A stretch of DNA of 64,000 bases from Paraferrimonas sedimenticola (lineage in GTDB: Bacteria > Pseudomonadota > Gammaproteobacteria > Enterobacterales > Shewanellaceae). The stretch lies in contig NZ_NRIR01000001.1 in the NCBI RefSeq assembly GCF_002282855.1, positions 186,001 to 250,000 of the forward strand, in the 5' to 3' direction. Of this stretch, positions 9,510-17,252 are shown in pieces. The notes below the pieces were generated by a model that was not told the origin of the DNA, searched no databases, and saw only the letters and a list, made by a program, of their open reading frames with translations. Both the position numbers and the translations under genes were made by a program. The number at the start of each line of letters is the position of its first letter. The stretch's first letter is position 1.

Positions 9510-9893
9510 ATGACAGATTTACTACTGATTTTAGGTTTAATTGGCATCGCCGCGCTATTTTGGCAGTTACGCCAAATGGCCGAGCAAGCCAAGCAGTTTG
9601 CCACTCGTGAGTGCGCTCGTCAGAACGTGCAGTTGCTAAGCGTGGCTCAGTCCAACGCGCGCCCAGCTTTTGGCGGTACTAGCGGGATTGGCTGGAAAGC
9701 CGACTATCAGTTTGAGTTTTCCACCGACGGCATCAATCAATTCGTTGGCAGCATCGCCATGCACGGCTTGCGCATCACCAAAATCAACTGGCCGATTTTC
9801 CCTGAGCCTGAGTGGCACGAAGCCCCGACGGCCCGTGGCAAGATTGGTGGTTGTGGACCTAAGTGCGGCACTAGCGGCGGACGTTGCCGCTAG
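9510..9893 (+). CDS. DUF3301 family membrane-anchored protein
   Basis: I start at ATG 9510 (MTDLLLILGLIGIAALFWQL), giving 127 residues; an in-frame ATG at 9471 would add 13 unconvincing residues. One N-terminal transmembrane helix (about 3-19) is followed by a cytoplasmic-type domain with ARQNVQLLSVA, the DUF3301 hallmark. The C-terminus is unusual: Gly/Cys-rich GGCGPKCGTSGGRCR with three cysteines, possibly a metal site (inference). It pairs with the upstream DUF3549 gene and converges on csrB. Confidence 0.8.
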   Translation: MTDLLLILGLIGIAALFWQLRQMAEQAKQFATRECARQNVQLLSVAQSNARPAFGGTSGIGWKADYQFEFSTDGINQFVGSIAMHGLRITKINWPIFPEPEWHEAPTARGKIGGCGPKCGTSGGRCR

Positions 9894-9900
9894 CCAACCC

Positions 9901-9999
9901 CGTCATTTCCGCCCCTAATTCCGTCATTCCCGCGAAAGCGGGAATCTAGCCAACCGCTATTCGCCAATAGGTAGATTCCCAATCAAGTTGGGAATGACG
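9901..9999. repeat. Mosaic palindromic element B
   Basis: ATTCCCGCGAAAGCGGGAAT hairpin with CTAG (9925-9949), a 22-bp spacer (caaccgctattcgccaatag), then the inverted partner TAGATTCCCAATCAAGTTGGGAATGAC. Left of it a degenerate half site (cgtcatttccgcccctaatt) begins an array. Lies between the DUF3301 gene and the csrB terminator. Confidence 0.85.
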
Positions 10000-10007
10000 C
10001 CAAATCC

Positions 10008-10376
10008 CAAAAAGAAAAAGGAGCGACCCGAAGGCCGCTCCTTGTATCTTAGTTCGCTAATGCTAAGTTTAGCTTCCTACTAATATGGTGCTTCCGTGCG
10101 CCATCCTTGCTTTTTTGCGTCCTGCGTCTTCCATGCTCAACGTCTTGTTGGTTCCATGTATTTTTACTACCGTCCTTGATCCGGTAACTCCTTGTACCGA
10201 GCCGTGGCTGCCATATCCATGACACATCTTCCGTGAACGCCTTTCCTAACTCCTTGTAGCGATCTTCCTAATCGCTTCGTTGATTTGGTTTATCGATAGA
10301 GAATCCTTCTCTTCCTTGATAACCCCAAACCTGCTTCCTGCATTGTCCATGCAATCCATTACTTATCCATCGGACA
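10008..10376 (-). ncRNA. csrB: CsrB-type CsrA-sequestering small RNA
   Basis: On the minus strand about 370 nt carry some 20 GGA triplets, mostly as AAGGA, ATGGA, CAGGA or TAGGA, spaced 10-25 nt apart, which is the signature of RNAs that titrate the regulator CsrA. The transcript ends in a 9-bp hairpin (GGAGCGGCC, UUCG tetraloop, GGTCGCTCC; 10020-10042) followed by TTTTTCTTTTT. There is no open frame. Synteny agrees: E. coli csrB lies beside yqcC and syd, both nearby here. The 5' end (about 10376) is set from a TAATCT -10-like box at 10382-10387 and is approximate. It is antisense-convergent to the DUF3301 gene. Confidence 0.88.
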
Positions 10377-10538
10377 TACATAGATTAACTGATCTGGCAA
10401 GAAGTAAAGAGCGGCACAACAGTTTTTTAACTTTAGATTAACCTAATTATCGCTGGTAAAACTCGAAACCCAATAACTACGGGCATCACAGCGCGATTTA
10501 ATGATTTATTGTTCGCAAGCCTAATTCTCGTGTAATCC

Positions 10539-10566
10539 AAATTTGTAATCCGCGGATTACAAATTT
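10539..10566. promoter_or_regulatory. 28-bp palindrome, candidate UvrY/GacA site upstream of csrB
   Basis: A perfect 28-bp palindrome centred at 10552/10553 with core TGTAATCCGCGGATTACA. GacA/UvrY sites follow TGTAAG-N6-CTTACA, and this has TGTAAT-N6-ATTACA. It lies about 175 bp upstream of the inferred csrB start, close to where the E. coli csrB activating site sits. A partial copy TGTAATCC is at 10531, and a second perfect palindrome abuts it. Confidence 0.6.
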
Positions 10567-10584
10567 TAGAGTAATTACTCTAAA
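10565..10584. promoter_or_regulatory. 20-bp palindrome next to the csrB upstream site
   Basis: Perfect 20-bp palindrome (core TAGAGTAATTACTCTA) directly adjoining the 28-bp one in the gap between csrB and the Mpo1-like gene. It could be a second regulator site for csrB or for the Mpo1-like gene transcription context. No regulator is recognised. Confidence 0.45.
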
Positions 10585-10651
10585 TATTGGGCTGTTTCAG
10601 AAAAAAAACCAATCCAAAATGGGTATAAAAATACTAATTTAGAGGTAGATT

Positions 10652-10960
10652 TTAGGCGGGAATTCGCAAGCGTCCAGTGATGGCTTGAAAAAACATGACC
10701 CAATCGCCACAAAAACTGTAAAAGGGATAGCTAAAGGTCGCAGGTTTGTTCTTCTCAAACAGCGCGTGCCCCGCCCAAGCCGGCCCATAACCACACAACA
10801 ACGGCACCCAGATATAACCCAGCCCACCAACCAAAATGACCCAGGCCAAGCTCAGCAAAGCCAGCGTCGAGCCAACATAATGCAAAGCACGACAGCGAAC
10901 ATCCTTATGCTCACTCAAGTAATAAGGGTAAAACTCCCAAAAGCTATCAAACTTAGCCAT
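10652..10960 (-). CDS. Mpo1/YGL010w-like protein (DUF962)
   Basis: 102 residues. I start at ATG 10960 (MAKFDSFWEFYPYYL) because GGAGG sits 8 nt upstream; the in-frame GTG at 10984 lies above that site. The pattern YYLSEHKDVRCRALHYVGS, two hydrophobic helices, and GYGPAWAGHALFEKNKPATF, then YPFYSFCGDWVMF, is that of the Mpo1-like family, whose yeast member is an Fe(II) 2-hydroxy fatty acid dioxygenase of the ER membrane. Two or three membrane segments are expected. The bacterial substrate is unknown. Confidence 0.88.
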   Translation of the reverse strand: MAKFDSFWEFYPYYLSEHKDVRCRALHYVGSTLALLSLAWVILVGGLGYIWVPLLCGYGPAWAGHALFEKNKPATFSYPFYSFCGDWVMFFQAITGRLRIPA

Positions 10961-10976
10961 CACCAAAACCTCCGTT

Positions 10977-11081
10977 TTACCCACAACTTACCAACAGGGG
11001 ACTGTCCCCTACCCAATTTTTCGGCTGTTTTATCCACAATTTTTGCGAAATATGGGTCAATTATCGCTCAAATTATCCACA
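10977..11081 (+). promoter_or_regulatory. Cluster of DnaA-box-like motifs with an AGGGGACTGTCCCCT palindrome
   Basis: Two perfect TTATCCACA DnaA-box words (11030-11038 and 11073-11081), one TTACCCACA (10977-10985) and one TTACCAACA (10988-10996) lie in the same orientation in 105 bp between the Mpo1-like and GNAT genes. The palindrome AGGGGACTGTCCCCT (10996-11010) is embedded. A DnaA-binding role is inference. Confidence 0.4.
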
Positions 11082-11087
11082 AGGAAG

Positions 11088-11720
11088 TTAACTGCCGGCG
11101 CTAATTAACAGCTGTCCTTGCATGTCTGGAAGGTCCACTTGCTTGTGCAAACTAAAGCCCATGGACTTAAAGAAGGCCTGCTGATGTTCATCTGGCGCAA
11201 ATACCACAAGGCCGGTTGGCTTTTCCTGCTCAGAGCGCCATTGCTCTACCACCTCTAACAGTGCTCGACCAATGCCTTGTCGCTGTCGGTGTTTGGCCAC
11301 TGCCACAAACTGCAGCATGGCCTGCTCACCTTCGGGCAACCATCCGCGAATGACCTGCTCTTTCTCTATGAGCGCCTGCGTGCTATTCCAGCCTGCCACT
11401 AGCATCATCTTCAAACGCCAGTGCCAATATCTTTGGTCACCCAATGGAAACTTGTTTAACGCCAGTCCTGCCATAGCCACTAGCTTGTCTTGCTCGAACA
11501 AGCCAATTAACGGTTGCTCTTCGGTCCAAAGCTCGCTGAGCTCTTCGCGAATGGCACTGCGAAGACGCTTTTCAAAGACGCTTTGATCTTCATCGCCCAA
11601 GGCTTGCTTGTAACCGGGATCGTCTTGATAGGCGCTAAACAATAGCGAGGCGGCGACTCGAAAGTCTTCTGGAGTCAGGTAGGCAGCGCGGTAGCTGGCG
11701 TCGAGAGCAGCTTGGCTCAT
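11088..11720 (-). CDS. GNAT family N-acetyltransferase
   Basis: 210 residues from ATG 11720 (MSQAALDASYRAAYLTPEDF), which has AAGGA upstream; an in-frame start 14 codons earlier lacks support. The acetyl-CoA motif A is clear: LQFVAVAKHRQRQGIGRALLEVV (R/Q-x-x-G-x-G/A), with a C-terminal FKSMGF typical of GNAT enzymes. Substrate unknown; the N-terminal half resembles acetyltransferases that act on small molecules. Divergent elements around it give no functional clue. Confidence 0.85.
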   Translation of the reverse strand: MSQAALDASYRAAYLTPEDFRVAASLLFSAYQDDPGYKQALGDEDQSVFEKRLRSAIREELSELWTEEQPLIGLFEQDKLVAMAGLALNKFPLGDQRYWHWRLKMMLVAGWNSTQALIEKEQVIRGWLPEGEQAMLQFVAVAKHRQRQGIGRALLEVVEQWRSEQEKPTGLVVFAPDEHQQAFFKSMGFSLHKQVDLPDMQGQLLISAGS

Positions 11721-11786
11721 TGGCAAATCCTTGTTCGGCAGGCAATGAGACCAAGCTATCAAAAATTAACTGAATTGCAACAAAGC

Positions 11787-12152
11787 TTATAGGCTTTGTA
11801 CCGCCGATTCGCCCCAGCCAATCAAACTACCGTCAACCAAAACCAGCGGGGTGCACTCGTCCTTGGTGGTGCGACCGTCTGATTTGACATGTTGAGTGCG
11901 GTAGTACCAAAGCTGAACTAACTTGCCATCTTTTTGAAAAGCTTCGTTTAAGTCAGAAAAACCCATCACGTTCTGAACCTGGTCTTTGTCCATCCCAATC
12001 GTCAGACCATTCAGGTTCTTACGGTTTTCCAGTTGGGTTTTCTCCCAATCAGAGTTGTGCTCGCGATACTTATCGGAACCCACGTGAACCGAACAACCGG
12101 ACAAAGTCGCTACCAGAAGCGCCGCTGGCGCCAACATTACCCATTTTGACAT
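11787..12152 (-). CDS. DUF3192 family lipoprotein
   Basis: 121-residue predicted lipoprotein: a hydrophobic signal ends in the lipobox LSGC (Cys about residue 20). Motifs NRKNLNGLTIGMDKDQVQNVMG, FNEAF-like LNEAFQKDGKLVQLWYYRTQ and TTKDECTPLVLVDGSLIGWG are those of DUF3192, distantly like the SmpA/BamE-type domain. Probably outer-membrane anchored, since the residue after Cys is Ser. Function unknown. It reads in the same direction as the GNAT gene 66 bp downstream. Confidence 0.88.
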   Translation of the reverse strand: MSKWVMLAPAALLVATLSGCSVHVGSDKYREHNSDWEKTQLENRKNLNGLTIGMDKDQVQNVMGFSDLNEAFQKDGKLVQLWYYRTQHVKSDGRTTKDECTPLVLVDGSLIGWGESAVQSL

Positions 12153-12357
12153 TTCTACTCCCTAGAGATTTCAGTATGATTATAAGTCCGCGGCGATCGT
12201 GTTGCCGCGTCGCTCGTCTAAAAGGGGATGACAAGCATTGCCCTGAATTTGCAAAGCTAGTGCCAACATCGCAACCCGCTGTTTTTATTAGGCTTTAGGT
12301 TTATACTTGTCAGCTCTAGTTGTGGAATTTACCAGATACTAGCCAAATCACTCAATA

Positions 12358-12654
12358 ATGAACGAAATTGAACAGGTCATCGCTGCCGCCACTCGCCTCG
12401 AAGCTGAGGGCCGAAAAATCTCAACCGCCACGGTAAAAAGTAGCCTCACCACCAAGGTGAGCCTGCCTGCCATGATTGAAGGAATAAAACGCTTTCAAGG
12501 CGGCGCGCGCTTAGACGTCGCTCAAATCGACAAAGTCCCGACCAAAAAAACAAAAGCTGCGAGTGATGTGGCTCAGCTCAAGGCTGAAATCAAAAGCTTA
12601 CAGAAGGAAGTCGCTGAATTGCGCACCCGACTGGATGCGCTAGAAAAGGGTTAG
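12358..12654 (+). CDS. Small coiled-coil protein of unknown function
   Basis: 98 residues. N-terminal part (EQVIAAATRLEAEGRKISTATVKSSL) looks like a small helical, winged-helix-like module of the type seen in KfrA-like N-termini, and the C-terminus (LKAEIKSLQKEVAELRTRLDALE) is a clear heptad coiled coil, with a Lys-rich hinge between. A DNA-binding role is only an inference. Its last 4 bp overlap the end of the opposite-strand syd gene. Confidence 0.7.
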   Translation: MNEIEQVIAAATRLEAEGRKISTATVKSSLTTKVSLPAMIEGIKRFQGGARLDVAQIDKVPTKKTKAASDVAQLKAEIKSLQKEVAELRTRLDALEKG

Positions 12655-13292
12655 CGGCCAAATAAGGAGCGCGCCATTCGCTTAAAACGGGCGAACAGGC
12701 CCTGATGCTCTGGCATATCGTCAATCTCTGGGGCGCTCGCTGGTGCGACTCGAGGCCGAATCGTCTCAAACAGCTCAGCGATGCTAGTGGCGATCTGCTT
12801 TTCGGGCTCTTGCCCAGGCTGCTCTAGCCAGACACTGCCGTCATCACTTTTTACCGTAATCATCCAATCGCCGTCATCCAGCACACCGATAAACAGCGTC
12901 TCTTGCTGCTTGAGCTTACGCTTCATCAGCACGTGGCCCACTAGATTTTTCTGTAGAAAATCAAAATCTTCTTGGTTATAGCACTGAAGCAACTCACCCT
13001 CGCCAAACTCAGAAGAGAATTTAACCGGTGGACAGAAGTAACGGCCGTAATACCAATGCATATCCGCAGCGAATTGAGTTTCTAAGGCTTGCTCAATCGC
13101 ATTAAGGTCATCTTGGGGCTCACGCAGCACAGGCTTCCAGCCAACAAACCCATCTCTCGCCTGACCCTTTTGGCAGGGGCTCGACTCAGCACCAAAGTAA
13201 AATTGAGGCAGTTCATCGAGAGAGTCTTTGTAGCGCTCAACGTAGGCGTTAAGCCAGTTATCCATGGATTCAGTTGTCAGTTCACCGGCCAT
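12651..13292 (-). CDS. syd: SecY-interacting protein Syd
   Basis: Syd binds the cytoplasmic face of SecY and is linked to quality control of abnormal translocons. 213 residues against 181 in E. coli. The shared core includes SSPCQKG, FVGWKPV, LNAIEQALE, FGEGELLQCYNQEDF and NLVGHVLMKRKLKQQETLFIG. The extra 30 or so residues form a C-terminal tail ending in basic, amphipathic LFARFKRMARSLFGR. Divergent from queF, as in E. coli. Confidence 0.93.
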   Translation of the reverse strand: MAGELTTESMDNWLNAYVERYKDSLDELPQFYFGAESSPCQKGQARDGFVGWKPVLREPQDDLNAIEQALETQFAADMHWYYGRYFCPPVKFSSEFGEGELLQCYNQEDFDFLQKNLVGHVLMKRKLKQQETLFIGVLDDGDWMITVKSDDGSVWLEQPGQEPEKQIATSIAELFETIRPRVAPASAPEIDDMPEHQGLFARFKRMARSLFGR

Positions 13293-13318
13293 CGGTAAGT
13301 TTCCGCAAGGTTTTGATC

Positions 13319-13324
13319 TATAAT
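13319..13324 (+). promoter_or_regulatory. -10 box for queF
   Basis: TATAAT followed by GGCGCC, 32 bp before the queF ATG at 13356. Transcription would start around 13331, ruling out an earlier in-frame ATG at 13323 as the translation start. Confidence 0.55.
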
Positions 13325-13355
13325 GGCGCCAAGTTTACACCGTTTAGCGCGCCAA

Positions 13356-14222
13356 ATGACACACAAACCGACCACACCTAAGTCCTACCAACAGGCCGAA
13401 GCCCTAAGCGACCTAACCTTAGGTCAAAGCACAGAATACAAAAGTGAGTACGACGCGAGTCTGCTGCAAGGCGTACCTCGCAGCTTAAACCGCGACGCCA
13501 TCGAACTTAGTGGCGAGTTGCCATTTAGCGGCAGCGATCTGTGGACCGGTTTTGAACTGTCCTGGCTGAATAGCAAAGGCAAACCTGTCGTCGCGATTTT
13601 AGAAGCACAAGTGCCCTGCACTAGCCCAAACCTAGTAGAGTCGAAGTCCTTCAAGCTGTATCTCAACAGTTTTAACCAGACTCGTTTTGACAGCACTGAG
13701 GCAGTAGCCAACATTTTGAGCCAAGACCTAAGTGCCTGCGCCGGTGGCGACGTCCTAGTCAACGTAACTCCCGCCAGAGAGTTTCCTAAGCAGGTCGTGA
13801 CCGAGCTATCGGGCGACAACATCGATGAGCAAGACATCAGCATCGATAACTACGAGTTCAACCCCGACTGGCTTAAAGACGCTGCAGACACCTCGAACCT
13901 GGTGGAAGAAACCCTCAACTCCGACCTACTCAAATCCAATTGTCTGATCACCAGTCAGCCCGACTGGGGCTCGGTGCAGATTCGCTATAAAGGCCCGAAG
14001 ATCGACCGCGAAGCTCTGCTGCGCTACCTGATCAGCTTTCGTCAGCACAACGAATTTCACGAGCAATGCGTCGAACGAATTTTCATGGACCTAATGCGCT
14101 ACTGCCACTGCGAACAACTCAGCGTATACGCCCGTTACACTCGCCGAGGCGGACTAGATATTAATCCGTTTCGCTCCAATTTCGAGCCAACCCCAAAAAA
14201 TATTCGCCTCGCCCGCCAGTAG
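13356..14222 (+). CDS. queF: NADPH-dependent 7-cyano-7-deazaguanine reductase
   Basis: Reduces preQ0 to preQ1 in queuosine synthesis, a T-fold (tunnelling-fold) enzyme of the long, bimodular YqcD type. 288 residues from ATG 13356 ([20 protein letters not shown]); E. coli has 282. Diagnostic motifs: [16 protein letters not shown], the QueF motif [17 protein letters not shown], the Cys nucleophile in LLKSNCLIT followed by QPDWGS, and [16 protein letters not shown]. Divergent from syd, the same pairing as in E. coli. Confidence 0.97.
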   Translation: MTHKPTTPKSYQQAEALSDLTLGQSTEYKSEYDASLLQGVPRSLNRDAIELSGELPFSGSDLWTGFELSWLNSKGKPVVAILEAQVPCTSPNLVESKSFKLYLNSFNQTRFDSTEAVANILSQDLSACAGGDVLVNVTPAREFPKQVVTELSGDNIDEQDISIDNYEFNPDWLKDAADTSNLVEETLNSDLLKSNCLITSQPDWGSVQIRYKGPKIDREALLRYLISFRQHNEFHEQCVERIFMDLMRYCHCEQLSVYARYTRRGGLDINPFRSNFEPTPKNIRLARQ

Positions 14223-14356
14223 TTACCAACAGGGGACTGTCCCCTCCCCCAAAATCCAGTGCCGTTACCCACAGGAAATCGTACCGAATCCCGCAAAATC
14301 GAATACTTACCCACAGGGGACTGTCCCCTATGGGTAGAAGCATAAATACTGTCCAC
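14223..14356 (+). repeat. Two AGGGGACTGTCCCCT palindromes with TTACCCACA-like motifs
   Basis: Copies of the palindrome at 14231-14245 and 14316-14330 are each preceded by TTACCAACA or TTACCCACA; another TTACCCACA (14266) and a CTGTCCACAGGGAGAC decayed copy (14348) follow. The same unit occurs at 10988-11010. It follows queF directly and precedes the DUF2057 gene. Confidence 0.65.
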
Positions 14357-14474
14357 AGGGAGACTTTCATTCCTTTGGGGGATATGGGCAGATTATTTTT
14401 TGAGCGACACCTTGAAATAACTTAGTAGTTCAGTGGGTCTTTATTGCAGACGATAACTTTTGCCGGAGTGCCCC

Positions 14475-14903
14475 ATGAACATCAAGACTCTTCTAACCGC
14501 GACCTTATTTAGTGCTGTAGCGAGCACCTCTGTTTTTGCTGGTGAACTTAAATTGCCCGAGTACATCGATGCCCTAGAGCTCAATGGACAAGACATTGCC
14601 GCTTTTCAAGACGTGATTCCTCTCGGTGAGGGGCGCCAGGTTCTAACCCTGCAATACAAGCAGTTGCATTACACCGGCACCGATAGCCACGATTTTATCC
14701 TATCAACCCCGTTTTACTTGGTGGTGGACAATCAGGGTGACCCAATCGAGCTTGTTACCGACAAAATAGTGTCAGTTCAAGAAGCTATGAGATTCTCGAG
14801 CGCTCCAAAAGCCATGATCAAGTCCAATGGTCGCCTGCAGCCAGCTAACATCAAAACTCGCGACGAACTACTCGCACAGTTAGCCCTGCAAACCGATTTC
14901 TAA
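14475..14903 (+). CDS. DUF2057 family exported protein
   Basis: 142 residues from ATG 14475 (MNIKTLLTATLFSAVASTSV), with GGAG upstream. A Sec signal peptide ends at VFAGE (about residue 23). The mature part (LKLPEYIDALELNGQDIA) resembles DUF2057/YccT periplasmic proteins; E. coli YccT (CsgI) restrains curli assembly. This one is shorter than YccT (about 220), so the match is to the N-terminal half. Monocistronic: followed by a terminator. Confidence 0.7.
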   Translation: MNIKTLLTATLFSAVASTSVFAGELKLPEYIDALELNGQDIAAFQDVIPLGEGRQVLTLQYKQLHYTGTDSHDFILSTPFYLVVDNQGDPIELVTDKIVSVQEAMRFSSAPKAMIKSNGRLQPANIKTRDELLAQLALQTDF

Positions 14904-14937
14904 ATGAATTGCTAATGCTCAGAGTTCCTGCGTTGGG

Positions 14938-14973
14938 GCCAAGTTTCGCTAAGTGACTTGGCTCCTTTTTTAT
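14938..14973 (+). terminator. Terminator after the DUF2057 gene
   Basis: GCCAAGT and ACTTGGC arms with an 11-nt loop, followed by TCCTTTTTTATT. Confidence 0.75.
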
Positions 14974-15185
14974 TCGCAGCCTTGCGCGTAATTGCCGCCC
15001 TGGCCATCTAGCTGCTCCATTCTATTCACCCACGGTACCAGCAATAGCCCCACGTATACCCTGTGCATGAAACACCTCAACCACCCCAAAACCCACGCCC
15101 CACAAGCCCTAGACACACACTTAACCACACAAAACCCATGGTCACTATTTGAGCGCAAGCGATATACTTAACAGATGCGAGTCAC
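14974..15185. other. Gap upstream of trhP, nothing recognised
   Basis: About 210 bp, C-rich on the plus strand with many CCAC words, no convincing frame or RNA. Its right end leads into the trhP promoter. Confidence 0.5.
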
Positions 15186-15191
15186 TATAAT
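15186..15191 (+). promoter_or_regulatory. -10 box for trhP
   Basis: TATAAT followed by GGCCGCC, 47 bp before the trhP ATG; the downstream word resembles the ones at the DUF3549 and queF promoters. Confidence 0.5.
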
Positions 15192-15237
15192 GGCCGCCTT
15201 TAACCATCTGCTAACGCTTTGAGGTCTATTTCCGCCC

Positions 15238-16602
15238 ATGTTTAAGCCAGAATTATTGTCGCCTGCGGGTACCATCAAAAACATGCGATACGCCTTCGCT
15301 TACGGCGCCGATGCCGTTTATGCCGGCCAACCGCGCTACAGTCTGCGCGTGCGCAACAACGACTTTAATCTGCAAAACTTGGATGCCGGTATCAAGGAAG
15401 CTCACGAGCTGGGCAAGAAGCTGTACGTGGTGAGCAACATTGCGCCGCACAACAGCAAGCTAAAAACCTACCTCAAAGATATGGACCCTGTGGTTCAAAT
15501 GAATCCAGATGCCATTATTATGTCCGACCCCGGTCTTATCATGATGATGCGCGAAGCCTACCCTGACCAAGAAATTCACCTGTCGGTACAGGCCAATGCG
15601 ATTAACTGGGCCTCAGTAAAGTTCTGGGAAACCCAAGGCATTAAGCGCGTGATTCTCAGTCGCGAACTGTCACTAGATGAAATCGAAGAGATTCGTCAGC
15701 GCTGCCCAGACATCGAACTAGAAGTGTTCGTACACGGCGCACTATGCATGGCCTACTCTGGCCGTTGTTTGCTATCGGGTTACATCAACAAGCGCGACCC
15801 GAACCAAGGTACTTGCACCAACGCCTGTCGTTGGAAATACGGTGTGCACGAAGCGCAAGAGAACGAATCCGGCGATGTCGTTGCAATTCAGCCAGCTGAT
15901 AGCCCAGAGCCAACCCTAGGCGAAGGCGGCACCACAGATAACATCTACTTGCTGCAAGAGGGCAACCGCCCAGGCGAGTACATGCCAGCGTTCGAAGACG
16001 AGCACGGCACCTACATCATGAATTCAAAAGACCTGCGCGCAATCCAGCACGTAGAGCGCCTGACCAAGATTGGCGTAGACAGCTTGAAAATCGAAGGCCG
16101 CACTAAGTCCTTCTATTACGTAGCTCGTACCGCGCAAATCTATCGTCAGGCGATCGAAGATGCAGCAGCGGGTCGCGAGTTCGACCCAAGCTTGATGTTC
16201 CGCCTAGAAAACCTAGCAAGCCGCGGTTACACCGAAGGCTTCTTGCGTCGTCACACCCACGATGAGTATCAAAACTACGAGTACGGCTACTCTATCTCAG
16301 ATAAGCAGCAGTTTGTGGGAGAGCTAACCGGTGAGCGCAACGAGCAAGGCTGGGCCAAGATCATTGTGAAGAACAAATTCAGCCTAGGTGATAGCGTTGA
16401 ATTGATGACGCCACAAGGCAATGAAATGCTAACCGTTGAGCAGTTGGTCAATCAAAAGGGCGAAGCCGTTGAAGCAGGTTTAGGCTCTGGCCACACGGTT
16501 TATATGCCGTTGAGTGAAGAGCTAGACCTGAGTAAAGCGATTTTGATGCGCAACTTGGGTGAAGCGGAGACGACACGAAATCCGCATGCTAAACAGGGTT
16601 AA
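15238..16602 (+). CDS. trhP: tRNA 5-hydroxyuridine synthesis protein TrhP (U32 family)
   Basis: TrhP (YegQ) belongs to the U32 'peptidase' family and, with prephenate, makes 5-hydroxyuridine at tRNA position 34. 454 residues, as in E. coli (453). MFKPELLSPAGTIKNMRYAF opens a TIM-barrel-like domain; the cysteine signature HGALCMAYSGRC, then NKRDPNQGTCTNACRWKY (about 178-213) is the Fe-S site of this family. SLKIEGRTKSFYYVA follows, with a C-terminal beta domain. Monocistronic, between its own promoter and a terminator. The YfhL ferredoxin at 49.3 kb is its usual functional partner. Confidence 0.95.
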   Translation: MFKPELLSPAGTIKNMRYAFAYGADAVYAGQPRYSLRVRNNDFNLQNLDAGIKEAHELGKKLYVVSNIAPHNSKLKTYLKDMDPVVQMNPDAIIMSDPGLIMMMREAYPDQEIHLSVQANAINWASVKFWETQGIKRVILSRELSLDEIEEIRQRCPDIELEVFVHGALCMAYSGRCLLSGYINKRDPNQGTCTNACRWKYGVHEAQENESGDVVAIQPADSPEPTLGEGGTTDNIYLLQEGNRPGEYMPAFEDEHGTYIMNSKDLRAIQHVERLTKIGVDSLKIEGRTKSFYYVARTAQIYRQAIEDAAAGREFDPSLMFRLENLASRGYTEGFLRRHTHDEYQNYEYGYSISDKQQFVGELTGERNEQGWAKIIVKNKFSLGDSVELMTPQGNEMLTVEQLVNQKGEAVEAGLGSGHTVYMPLSEELDLSKAILMRNLGEAETTRNPHAKQG

Positions 16603-16621
16603 CCCCAGCATAGATACTAAG

Positions 16622-16648
16622 AAGGACGCTTAAAAGCGTCCTTTTTTA
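16622..16648. terminator. Bidirectional terminator between trhP and the polysaccharide operon
   Basis: AAGGACGCTT and AAGCGTCCTT form a near-perfect stem, followed by TTTTTAG on the plus strand; it lies between convergent genes. Confidence 0.8.
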
Positions 16649-16661
16649 GTACCAACACGTT

Positions 16662-17252
16662 CTAATAGCTGCTTTTTCCGCTAACTACCAAACGCACAGT
16701 TTGCATGATGACTTTGAAATAAAGCTTAGGGCAAATACTCTCAACCCAAACCCTATCCAATCGAATGATGTCATCCATCGGCAAGTCACTGCGACCACTG
16801 ACCTGAGCTAGACCGGTAATACCAGGCAAAGCGTCTAGACGTCGGTGCCAATCCATTGGAAAGTTGTCGTACTCTTCTGGAACGAAAGGACGCGGTCCAA
16901 CAATCGACATATCGCCCTTAATAACGTTCCAAAGTTGCGGTAACTCATCCAAACTGGTCTTGCGAATGAAGTTCCCAAAAGGCGTGATTCTTGGGTCGTC
17001 TTTCAGCTTAATGGTATAGCTGTTGACCAACTCCCCTTGTTCACACTCTTTAAGAGGCCGGTTCACCATGCTTCTAAACTTATACAAAGTGAACAAGTTG
17101 CCATCTTTACCCATGCGTTGTTGAGTAAAAATCACCGGACGTCCCATGGTTTTTGCAACCACGAAGGCTACGACCAGCATGACTGGACTAAATACGACAA
17201 TAGCTATTAAGGCTATTACCAGATCCAGTAGTCGAATTATGAGGCGAGACAT
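16662..17252 (-). CDS. Monotopic phosphoglycosyl transferase (initiating sugar transferase)
   Basis: Transfers a sugar-1-phosphate from a UDP-sugar to undecaprenyl phosphate, starting a polysaccharide repeat unit (PglC/WcaJ catalytic-core family). 196 residues from ATG 17252 (MSRLIIRLLDLVIALIAIVV); AGGAG lies 10 nt upstream. One re-entrant membrane helix at the N-terminus, then FTQQRMGKDG, KFRSM, the catalytic pair region KTSLDELPQLWNVIKGDMSIVGPRP and PGITGLAQVSGR. It is the last gene of the minus-strand operon and overlaps the end of the oxidoreductase gene by 16 bp. The preceding diamino-sugar genes suggest its substrate may be their product (inference). Confidence 0.93.
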   Translation of the reverse strand: MSRLIIRLLDLVIALIAIVVFSPVMLVVAFVVAKTMGRPVIFTQQRMGKDGNLFTLYKFRSMVNRPLKECEQGELVNSYTIKLKDDPRITPFGNFIRKTSLDELPQLWNVIKGDMSIVGPRPFVPEEYDNFPMDWHRRLDALPGITGLAQVSGRSDLPMDDIIRLDRVWVESICPKLYFKVIMQTVRLVVSGKSSY

